Origin: JALXCG01 sp026991065 [NCBI: Gemmatimonadota bacterium]
GTDB taxonomy: Bacteria; GCA-2686955
Length of the DNA stretch: 5,370 bases
NCBI GenBank assembly: GCA_026991065.1
Contig: JALXCG010000529.1
Coordinates: forward strand, 1 to 5,370
Direction: 5' to 3'
Position numbers and translations under genes: made by a program
Notes under the pieces: generated by a model
The model's input: the letters and a program-made list of their open reading frames with translations, nothing else
What the model was told of the DNA's origin: nothing
The model's database searches: none
In this document: in pieces, positions 1 to 4,692 of the stretch
Position numbering within the stretch: the stretch's first letter is position 1
How the letters are laid out: every line of letters starts with the position of its first letter

Positions 1-381
1 GTTCAACTCCCGCGCCAGCCGCATCACCGTCGCCTTGCGCCGCTCGCCACCGCTCCAGCCCGCCAACGGCTTGAGGTTGCCGAGCGCGATCGAGTGCAAC
101 AGAACCCGCAGGCGCCCCGTGTCGCCTAGAGTTTGCCGCACCTGCGCAAGGATGTGGGCTCGGCCGGTCGCGCTGAGCGCGTCGGAGTTGATGCTCACAA
201 AGCCCACGCCGCACTCGCGGATCCGGCGAAACTCCGCCTCGATCCGTCCCATTGCGCCACGCCGGTCACGATGAACGATCGCCACATTGAGCCCATGCCG
301 CGCCAGCTTTTTCGCCGTCGCCAGGCCGAAGCCGCTGGAGCCGCCCAGGATCAGTGCCCATAGATTGTCGGCAAAACGCAT
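1..381 (-). CDS. Short-chain dehydrogenase/reductase, enoyl-ACP-reductase-like, N-terminal part
   Basis: The frame opens at ATG 381-379 and stays open for 127 codons to the left edge, so the C-terminal half is missing. The start is supported by a Shine-Dalgarno-like GGAAAGGG (386-393) four bases upstream. The N-terminus shows a Rossmann nucleotide-binding motif, LILGGSSGFGLATAKKLA (residues about 10-27), followed by a second strand ending in VAIVHRDRRGA (33-43). Residues 92-106 read RVLLHSIALGNLKPL, which resembles the HSIA segment of FabI-type enoyl-ACP reductases within the SDR superfamily. The catalytic Tyr-x-x-x-Lys region would lie beyond the window, so neither activity nor substrate can be confirmed. 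NAD(P)-dependent reduction of an acyl or enoyl substrate in the cytoplasm is the family expectation. The gene is divergent from a TetR regulator, which probably controls it. The SDR call is firm; the enoyl-reductase subtype is inference. Confidence 0.8.
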   Translation of the reverse strand, partial: MRFADNLWALILGGSSGFGLATAKKLARHGLNVAIVHRDRRGAMGRIEAEFRRIRECGVGFVSINSDALSATGRAHILAQVRQTLGDTGRLRVLLHSIALGNLKPLAGWSGGERRKATVMRLARELN

Positions 382-490
382 GGCACCCTTTCCGGCGGGG
401 AGGTCCCGGATTGGGAGTGGCAGCACGCCGCGCCCGCGCGGAGCGAAAAAGCCGGAAGCCGCGGGTTGGCGCATTTGCGCTAAGGTGAGT

Positions 491-519
491 TGAATCGATT
501 CAGCGCGCTCATCGCTGAA
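491..519. promoter_or_regulatory. Candidate TetR operator (two overlapping dyads)
   Basis: The spacer between the SDR gene and tetR holds a perfect 12-bp palindrome, TGAATCGATTCA (491-502). Overlapping it is an inverted repeat TTCAGCG (499-505) / CGCTGAA (513-519) with a 7-bp spacer. TetR-family repressors usually bind such dyads next to their own gene. The position lies just downstream of the likely start of the leftward SDR transcript, where binding would block transcription. The dyads are seen directly; their role as an operator is inferred. Confidence 0.5.
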
Positions 520-528
520 CCTGACTGA

Positions 529-562
529 AGTATATAAACACGCATTACACGCTGCCTGTCAA
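529..562 (-). promoter_or_regulatory. Candidate promoter for the SDR gene
   Basis: The minus strand carries a perfect -35 hexamer TTGACA (562-557). An AT-rich stretch follows, containing TTTATA (538-533, spacing 18) and TATACT (534-529, spacing 22). TATACT is the better -10 match but is too far away, so the exact -10 is uncertain. The stretch from about 520 to 600 is clearly more AT-rich than its surroundings. Confidence 0.4.
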
Positions 563-583
563 GTCACAAAACATATTGAACCA

Positions 584-589
584 TAGAAT
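584..589 (+). promoter_or_regulatory. Possible -10 element for tetR
   Basis: TAGAAT (5 of 6 to TATAAT) lies 25 bp upstream of the chosen GTG start of tetR. No good -35 is seen at 16-18 bp upstream, so this is a weak call. It would give a leader of about 20 nt. Confidence 0.25.
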
Positions 590-614
590 CTTGTGAAAAA
601 TGACTGGGGTATAG

Positions 615-1241
615 GTGAAGAATCGAACTTCCAACTCACGAGGCTCCAGGAGCGTGCCCGCCATCGGCGCCCCCAGGAGCCCCCGCGGCGCCAGGACACG
701 GCAGAGAATCCGCGAAGCCGCCAATCAGCTCTTCATCGAGCAAGGTTTTCACGCCACCACTGTGGATGCCATTGTTCACGCCGCCGGCGTATCCAAAGGC
801 ACGTTCTATCTGCACTTTGAGCGCAAAGAGGATCTGCTTCTGGAGTATGCCGCGGTTCGCTTGCAGCACATTCACGACACGCTGCCGGACCTGCTCGCGG
901 GCAAGAGCTTTGCCGAGGCGCTGAACCAGATTCTGGATCAGGTGGTACGTGGCAAGAGTTGGGATCGGGAGGTCACCGGCCTGGCCATCTTGGAGCTGCG
1001 CGCAAACGCCGATCGGCTGCCCATCGCCAATCCGCACAAGCTCTTGGAACCGCTGATCGAACTTGCGCAAGCCCGCGGCGAGCTGCGCACCGACCTATCG
1101 GCCGAGGCCCTGGCGCTTTTTGTCATGCGCGCGCTTTTCGGGGCGCTGGCGGATTGGGGGCGGGGGCTCGGTGAAGAGAACCGTGAGAAGGCGCTGGACT
1201 GCGCCGTGACACTGATTCTGGACGCCATTCGGCGCCGCTAG
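615..1241 (+). CDS. TetR/AcrR-family transcriptional regulator
   Basis: A 208-residue protein of normal TetR length. After a basic, low-complexity N-terminal extension (residues 1-27), the conserved DNA-binding domain runs from RTRQRIREAANQLF (27-40) through TTVDAIVHAAGVSKGTFYLHF (48-68). This covers the classical helix-turn-helix and the KGTFYxHF signature. The rest is helical, variable and presumably ligand-binding and dimerising. The GTG start at 615 has a GGGG five bases upstream; a GTG at 654 would remove most of the extension but has AGGAG only one base away. The gene is divergent from the SDR gene and probably represses it and itself through dyads at 491-519. The effector cannot be predicted. 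Its TAG stop (1239-1241) is the first three bases of a dispersed repeat (see 1239-1262), yet the protein seems complete. Confidence 0.9.
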   Translation: MKNRTSNSRGSRSVPAIGAPRSPRGARTRQRIREAANQLFIEQGFHATTVDAIVHAAGVSKGTFYLHFERKEDLLLEYAAVRLQHIHDTLPDLLAGKSFAEALNQILDQVVRGKSWDREVTGLAILELRANADRLPIANPHKLLEPLIELAQARGELRTDLSAEALALFVMRALFGALADWGRGLGEENREKALDCAVTLILDAIRRR

Positions 1242-1262
1242 GAGCCTGTCGCGCAGTGTCTT
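1239..1262 (+). repeat. Dispersed repeat copy A (solo inverted-repeat end)
   Basis: TAGGAGCCTGTCGCGCA (1239-1255) followed by G-TGTCTT. It matches the reverse complement of 4669-4692 at 23 of 24 positions and copy B (4526-4542) at 16 of 17. Its first three bases are the tetR stop codon. No inverted partner is seen within about 150 bp downstream, so it is either a solo end or the left end of a larger unit. Confidence 0.75.
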
Positions 1263-1267
1263 GGGGC

Positions 1268-1285
1268 CGTCCGCCAAGGCGGACG
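1268..1285. terminator. Hairpin between converging genes, possible bidirectional terminator
   Basis: CGTCCGCC-AA-GGCGGACG is a perfect 8-bp stem, or 7 bp with a CAAG loop. It lies between the stop of tetR and the end of the leftward mercury-type operon. There is no T-tract on either strand, so intrinsic termination is unproven. It may instead be part of the repeat unit that begins at 1239. Confidence 0.4.
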
Positions 1286-1359
1286 ACCCGGATAGGTCTG
1301 GTTCGGCAACGATCAAGGCGCGGGCGTTTCCTTTCGTCCGCTCCCTGTTTCGCGGGCTT

Positions 1360-1623
1360 CTATGCGCGGCCCAGCCCGGCCGCCCGCAGGGTCGCCTCAT
1401 CGGGGCCCCGTCCGCCGCAGCAGTCAGCGATCCGGCCGTCGATCACCACCGTCGGCACGGAACGAATCCCCAGTTCCCGCGCGCGATCCGCGACCTTTGG
1501 GTCGTGCATATCCAAAACAGTGACTTCACAGGAAGGGCAGGCGATCCGGTTCACCAGGTCGATGGTCTCTTGGCAGGCCGGGCAGCCGGCAGTGAATAGC
1601 TCGATGGTTCTTTTGCTGGTCAT
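1360..1623 (-). CDS. Small cysteine-rich thioredoxin-like protein of the merR operon
   Basis: An 87-residue protein with a thioredoxin/glutaredoxin-like fold pattern. IELFTAGCPACQ (7-18) gives a first strand and a CxxC redox motif (C14, C17), and SVPTVVIDG (55-63) contains the cis-proline (P57) typical of the fold. It also has a second CPSC pair (C29, C32) and a vicinal CC (C68, C69) in DCCGGRGP. Six cysteines in 87 residues suggest soft-metal or disulfide handling in the cytoplasm; no signal peptide is visible. The ATG at 1623 is preferred over an upstream ATG at 1662 because GGAG sits seven bases before it and the longer form would overlap the preceding gene. It is the last gene of the leftward operon, 14 bp after its neighbour. 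A role as thiol carrier for mercury or as reductant of the MerC-like protein is inference. Confidence 0.8.
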   Translation of the reverse strand: MTSKRTIELFTAGCPACQETIDLVNRIACPSCEVTVLDMHDPKVADRARELGIRSVPTVVIDGRIADCCGGRGPDEATLRAAGLGRA

Positions 1624-1637
1624 GATCTGTCTCCAAT

Positions 1638-2375
1638 TCAGGATGTTGCAGGATTGGCGCAAGCCGGGCAGTCAGCGGCTGCTTGCCGCAGCGGCCAACT
1701 GTTCCAGGTGGAAGCAGTGATGAGGAGGGTGAGGCCGGCATACATCGCCGGGTCGCTGGCAAAGTGGAACTTGCCGATCAGCACGATCAGCGCCCCGACA
1801 GTGCCCAGGAGAAAGGGCCGGTAGCCGCGTCGGGTGCGCGCCCGAAAAGCCAGCGCGGCGACCGCCACAGCAAGAAAGAACGCCGTCAGCGGTAGCAAGT
1901 AGGTGGTCTGGACCAGAAACCCCAGGCCGATGGCGCTGAGAAAACCGGCATAAGCCGGCCAGCAGGCGGGGCAGGTCAGATTGGGCAGAAGCGCCAGGCC
2001 GATTCCGGGCAGCAGGGCGAGGTTGCTCCGCCAACTGCCACCGCCCCCCGAACCACCCCCCGCGGCAGCCCGGTTTAGCAGCAAAGCGCCGCTGATGCTC
2101 TCCACGCTCGGGACCCCGCGGGCAGAACCATCCTCCTGCGCATAGAGCCGGCAGCAGGCGCCGCCATTATCCGGATCCGCGGCGACATCCAGCCCATCCA
2201 CCAATATGGTAGGCGACCCGAAGCCCTTGACGTGGACCGGACAATCTTCCGCATCGCCGCGCCACTCCCGCCACCGGGGTGGCATCTGTGCCGCCGCAAA
2301 AGCCTTCAGTAGTTGGGCCCGCGCCGCTTCCACATTGGGGCAGTCGCCGTCATAAACGAGTTCAACTTTCGGCAT
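1638..2375 (-). CDS. Thioredoxin-like domain fused to MerC-like membrane transporter
   Basis: A 245-residue two-domain protein. Residues 1-100 form a soluble thioredoxin-like domain of the kind often found beside merR: VELVYDGDCPN (C12), then GSPTILVDGLDV (53-64), a vicinal CC (74-75) and GVPSVESI. A glycine-rich linker (about 103-114) follows, then a membrane part with four likely helices: about 118-152, 158-177, 187-203 and 210-225. The first helix holds CPAC (135-138), and a second CPAC (236-239) sits near the C-terminus. This four-helix, two-cysteine-pair plan matches MerC mercury carriers, which bring Hg(II) across the inner membrane. The ATG at 2375 has GGAG seven bases upstream; the ATG at 2381 is too close to it. 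The start overlaps merR by 14 bp, implying translational coupling. Mercury transport is well supported by context but not proven; another thiophilic metal is possible. Confidence 0.8.
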   Translation of the reverse strand: MPKVELVYDGDCPNVEAARAQLLKAFAAAQMPPRWREWRGDAEDCPVHVKGFGSPTILVDGLDVAADPDNGGACCRLYAQEDGSARGVPSVESISGALLLNRAAAGGGSGGGGSWRSNLALLPGIGLALLPNLTCPACWPAYAGFLSAIGLGFLVQTTYLLPLTAFFLAVAVAALAFRARTRRGYRPFLLGTVGALIVLIGKFHFASDPAMYAGLTLLITASTWNSWPLRQAAADCPACANPATS

Positions 2376-2790
2376 GATCATTCTCCGCGGCGGAATCGAG
2401 TTCCTCCAGGATGGGACATTCGTCGGTAGGTCCGCGGCCGCGGCAACGCTGCGCGAGACGGCCGAGAGCAGTCTTCATCTGCTCGAGGCTGGCGATGCGG
2501 CGCTCAATGTCCGCAATCTTGGCTTGCGCCTGGCGGCGGACATCGGCGCAGGTGGAATCGGGATCGACCCGCAGCCGCAGCAACTCGCCGATCTCCTTGA
2601 GCGTGAAGCCCAGCTCCTTGGCGTGGCGAATGAAGCGAACCCGCCTGACCGCTTCCGGCGGATATTGTCGATAGCCGGACGAGGGGGCGCGCCTCGGGAC
2701 CGCGATCAGCCCCTCACGTTCGTAAAAACGCAACGTCTCCACGCCGACACCGGCGCGTTTGGCAAGCTGCCCGATGGTAAGTGCATCCAT
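2362..2790 (-). CDS. merR: MerR-family regulator with mercury-type cysteine triad
   Basis: A 142-residue protein, the usual MerR length. The N-terminal winged helix-turn-helix reads TIGQLAKRAGVGVETLRFYEREGLI (5-29 region), followed by SSGYRQYPPEAVRRVRFI (37-54) and LGFTLKEIGELL (60-71). A long dimerisation helix spans about 81-116. The cysteines are C81, C116 and C125, with spacings of 35 and 9 identical to C82, C117 and C126 of the Tn501 Hg(II) sensor; the last lies in a CPI context like the CPL of MerR. This predicts Hg(II) sensing rather than zinc, lead or copper. The ATG at 2790 has GAGG five bases upstream. It is first in its own operon, behind a promoter with MerR geometry, so autoactivation is expected rather than the classical divergent layout. 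Confidence 0.9.
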   Translation of the reverse strand: MDALTIGQLAKRAGVGVETLRFYEREGLIAVPRRAPSSGYRQYPPEAVRRVRFIRHAKELGFTLKEIGELLRLRVDPDSTCADVRRQAQAKIADIERRIASLEQMKTALGRLAQRCRGRGPTDECPILEELDSAAENDHAES

Positions 2791-2848
2791 GACTGCCTCA
2801 ACTTAGGGGGAAAAGACTGAAACCGCGGGGGATTCTGAACCTGGAATC

Positions 2849-2891
2849 AGTATCGACCCCGGACCACACAACAGGGTCAAGGGTTTTTTTT
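2849..2891 (-). promoter_or_regulatory. MerR-type promoter/operator of the leftward operon
   Basis: On the minus strand, -35 TTGACC (2880-2875) and -10 GATACT (2854-2849) are 20 bp apart. That is longer than the 17-bp optimum and typical of promoters that MerR proteins activate by untwisting DNA. A dyad fills the spacer: GACCCCG (2855-2861) and CAGGGTC (2872-2878) on the plus strand, 10 bp apart, pairing at 6 of 7 positions. A run of eight A on the minus strand (2891-2884) lies just upstream and could act as an UP element. The leader to merR is about 50 nt. Confidence 0.8.
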
Positions 2892-2990
2892 GGACCGCTT
2901 CCTGTTGGGATGAAGTACCGATCTCCGCACGCACCACGCCGTGACGAAAAGCACCCCGGAGCGCATCGGACCCACTCTCACCGAAGCGGG

Positions 2991-3022
2991 CGGCCCGGCG
3001 CCCGCGGGGGGGCGCCGGGCCG
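2991..3022. repeat. 13-bp perfect-stem GC hairpin
   Basis: Arms CGGCCCGGCGCCC (2991-3003) and its exact complement (3010-3022) flank a 6-nt loop. Neither side has a T-tract, and no transcript from the adjacent promoters should cross it, so it is not an obvious terminator. Confidence 0.7.
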
Positions 3023-3101
3023 TTCGGACAGAACCCCCGGTTCAGGCTCCCGAGCGCCCTTCCCCGCCGCGCGGAAGCCCACCCCGGAAAGTCGTGGTTT
3101 C

Positions 3102-3141
3102 CGCGGTTGGCCGGGTCTCTCCCACCCCGGAACCAACCGCG
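3102..3141. repeat. Bulged inverted repeat
   Basis: CGCGGTTGG (3102-3110) pairs with CCAACCGCG (3133-3141), and CCGGG (3111-3115) with CCCGG (3126-3130). Together they form a 14-bp stem with an AA bulge (3131-3132) and a 10-nt loop. Its function is unknown. Confidence 0.6.
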
Positions 3142-3214
3142 CTCACGCATGCATCCAGCGGCTTGCAGCTCTCTCGCGCAAGCTGTGAAATCACCGCAAC
3201 AGCGCTCTCTTCAC

Positions 3215-3243
3215 TTGACAGCAGCTCTACATAGGAATATGTT
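3215..3243 (+). promoter_or_regulatory. Promoter of the perR-rbr unit with overlapping dyad
   Basis: A perfect -35 TTGACA (3215-3220) is followed after 17 bp by TATGTT (3238-3243, 4 of 6). A dyad ACATA-GGAA-TATGT (3229-3242) covers the end of the spacer and the -10, where a bound repressor would block RNA polymerase. This makes it a candidate PerR/Fur-type operator, although it is shorter than, and not identical to, the Bacillus PerR box. The leader to the perR ATG is about 145 nt and contains the inverted repeat GCTCCGGC/GCCGGAGC (3295-3302 and 3325-3332). Confidence 0.6.
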
Positions 3244-3396
3244 CTTAGCACCGAACCAGTTCCGATGTGATTCGCTCGTGCCGCAAATATCCCGGCTCCG
3301 GCCCGGCGTCCGGCACCTGCGAGCGCCGGAGCACTGGAGCGAGACAGCAGAATCGCGTGGAGAACCTTGGGCAGTGCAGACCGACGGATCGCAATC

Positions 3397-3894
3397 ATGA
3401 CCATTTCAGCGAATCAGATCGACGAGCGGATGCGGCGCTTCGAGCAGGCGTGCAGGAGTGCGCGGATCAAGCTCACGCATCAGCGCATCGAGATCTTTCG
3501 CGAGGTCGCAAAAACCACCGATCACCCGGATGCGGAAACAGTATTTCAGCGGGTGCGCGAGCGGATTCCGACGGTCTCGCTCGACACCGTCTACCGGACC
3601 CTCTGGTTGCTCAGCGACCTGGGCCTGATCACTCCACTCGGGCCACTGCGCGAGCGCACCCGCTTCGACGCCAACCTTGCCCGTCACCATCACTTTGTCT
3701 GCGTTCGCTGCGGTTTGACGGCCGACTTCTACAGCGATCTTCTGGACGACCTGACTTTGCCCGAAGCAGTACAGGCTCTGGGCCAGGCCGAAACCACCCG
3801 CGTCGAGGTGCACGGCATTTGTCGTGCCTGCGCCGAGCGCGGTCCACAACCGACACACCATCCCAAAACCAAACAGTCCCAAAGGAACTCATGA
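3397..3894 (+). CDS. perR: PerR-type Fur-family peroxide-responsive repressor
   Basis: A 165-residue Fur-family protein. The winged-helix part includes KLTHQRIEIFREVAKT (25-40), HPDAETVFQRV (43-53) and TVSLDTVYRTLWLLSDLGLI (59-78). The C-terminal part has RFD (D91), HHHFVCVRCG (H97-H99, C102, C105), D110 and CRAC (C142, C145). Two CxxC pairs form the structural zinc site of this family. H43, D91, the His cluster and D110 occupy the regulatory iron/manganese ligand positions of PerR, where metal-catalysed His oxidation senses peroxide. A tail of about 17 residues after the last Cys pair is not conserved. The ATG at 3397 lacks a good ribosome binding site. A TTG at 3367, with GGAG four bases upstream, would add ten residues and is a real alternative. 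The stop overlaps rubrerythrin, so the two are co-transcribed. PerR rather than Fur is inferred from the ligands and the neighbour. Confidence 0.88.
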   Translation: MTISANQIDERMRRFEQACRSARIKLTHQRIEIFREVAKTTDHPDAETVFQRVRERIPTVSLDTVYRTLWLLSDLGLITPLGPLRERTRFDANLARHHHFVCVRCGLTADFYSDLLDDLTLPEAVQALGQAETTRVEVHGICRACAERGPQPTHHPKTKQSQRNS

Positions 3895-4469
3895 TGCCAT
3901 CAATCAAAGGAAGTGAAACCGAAAAGAACCTGCTCAAAGCCTTTGCCGGCGAATCGCAGGCACGCAATCGCTACACCTATTTCGCGTCCATAGCGCGCAA
4001 AGAGGGATACCGCCAGATCGAAGCGATCTTCCTGGAAACCGCGGAGAACGAGCGCGAGCACGCCAAGCGCTTTTTCAAGTTCCTCGAAGGCGGCGCGGTC
4101 GAGATCACTGCCGCCTTTCCGGCCGGCAAACTCGGCACCACGGTCGAAAACCTCTTGGCCGCGGCCGCCGGCGAAAACGAGGAGTGGGTGGAGCTTTATC
4201 CTGCCTTTGCCGCCAAGGCCAAGGAGGAGGGGTTTGCCGAAGTGGCCGCGGCCTTCCTGATGATCGCCAAAGTGGAGAAGGAGCACGAGGCGCGTTATCG
4301 CAAGCTCGCCGCCAACATCGAAACCGGCGCAGTGTTCAAGAAAGAGCAACCGGTGCGTTGGAAATGCCGCAACTGCGGCTATGTTCACGAAGGTCCCGAA
4401 GCGCCCGGCAAGTGCCCGGCGTGTCTGCACCCGCAGGCCTTCTTCGAAGTGGACGGAGAGAACTACTAG
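3891..4469 (+). CDS. rbr: Rubrerythrin
   Basis: A 192-residue, full-length rubrerythrin, a cytoplasmic non-haem iron protein that reduces hydrogen peroxide. The four-helix diiron domain shows E21 in AGESQARNRYTYF, E54 and H57 in ENEREHAK, E95/E98 in GENEEWVE, and E129/H132 in VEKEHEARY. These are the expected carboxylate and histidine ligands. The C-terminal rubredoxin-like domain (156-188) has CRNC and CPAC pairs (C159, C162, C175, C178) that hold a single iron and pass electrons to the diiron site. The ATG at 3891 overlaps the perR stop as ATGA, with AAGGA upstream; the adjacent ATG at 3894 could also serve. The coupling to perR suggests peroxide-induced expression. No oxidoreductase or rubredoxin partner is in the window. 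Confidence 0.95.
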   Translation: MMPSIKGSETEKNLLKAFAGESQARNRYTYFASIARKEGYRQIEAIFLETAENEREHAKRFFKFLEGGAVEITAAFPAGKLGTTVENLLAAAAGENEEWVELYPAFAAKAKEEGFAEVAAAFLMIAKVEKEHEARYRKLAANIETGAVFKKEQPVRWKCRNCGYVHEGPEAPGKCPACLHPQAFFEVDGENY

Positions 4470-4483
4470 TCGCTCTCTGACGA

Positions 4484-4493
4484 CGCGATCGCG
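4484..4493. repeat. 10-bp palindrome downstream of rbr
   Basis: CGCGATCGCG lies 15 bp after the rubrerythrin stop. It is too short, and lacks a T-tract, to be called a terminator. It is reported as the only symmetric element between rbr and the MITE-like repeat. Confidence 0.3.
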
Positions 4494-4525
4494 AAAGAGG
4501 TGCGAGATGGCCGGGCCGGATTCTC

Positions 4526-4692
4526 TAGGAGCCTGACGCGCATTGGCTTTCGAGCCCCGTGTTCGGGCCTGCTTCGAGATCAAGGCGCTGAGTCCGCAGG
4601 AAGGCTGGTTGCCTTTCAAGGACTTGGCAACGCAGAGATCGGAGCAGGGACGGATGCGGGGCGACGTGAAGACAATGCGCGACAGGCTCCTA
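4526..4692. mobile_element. MITE-like element with 20-bp terminal inverted repeats
   Basis: The left end is TAGGAGCCTGACGCGCATTG (4526-4545), and the right end is its inverted copy (4673-4692) with one mismatch. The 167-bp unit has no transposase domain I recognise. Both ends carry TA at the outer edge, as expected for a TA target duplication of IS630/Tc1-mariner-type elements; the remaining terminus begins GGAGCCTG. A small hairpin AAGGC/GCCTT lies inside (4602-4616). The right end supplies the TAG stop of the M1 gene. A third copy of the terminus is at 1239. The inverted repeats are seen directly; the mobility class is inferred. Confidence 0.7.

Larger units (their letters stand above)
2892..3214. 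other. GC-rich gene-free spacer with hairpins
   Basis: No convincing gene is seen here. The short open frames are rich in Pro, Arg, Ser and Gly, lack good ribosome binding sites, and resemble no family I recognise. The stretch holds two strong hairpins (2991-3022 and 3102-3141) and a 12-bp direct repeat, CCCACCCCGGAA, at 3078-3089 and 3121-3132. It separates the two outward-facing promoters. Confidence 0.6.

Noticed and set aside
636-1070. 144-codon minus-strand frame inside tetR
   Set aside because: Antisense shadow of a well-supported TetR gene.
1256-1720. Plus-strand frames opposite the small thioredoxin-like gene
   Set aside because: Shadows of the leftward operon, with no ribosome binding site or domain signal.
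2374-2820. 148-codon plus-strand frame opposite merR
   Set aside because: Antisense shadow; merR on the other strand has full family motifs.
2884-2891. T8 run read as a rightward terminator
   Set aside because: No stable stem precedes it on the plus strand and no rightward gene ends there; it fits better as an A-tract upstream of the leftward promoter.
2803-3150. 115-codon minus-strand frame upstream of merR
   Set aside because: It overlaps the MerR-type promoter and has no recognisable domain; probably chance in GC-rich DNA.
2941-3234. 97-codon plus-strand frame with a GTG start in the spacer
   Set aside because: Low-complexity Pro/Arg/Ser composition, no good ribosome binding site, contains both hairpins and the rightward -35, and resembles no known family.
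3406-3882. 158-codon minus-strand frame opposite perR
   Set aside because: Antisense shadow of a clear Fur-family gene.
3267-3890. In-frame 5' extension of rubrerythrin by about 200 codons
   Set aside because: It overlaps perR in another frame, is rich in Arg and Ser, and the normal rubrerythrin start at 3891 has a ribosome binding site and overlaps the perR stop.
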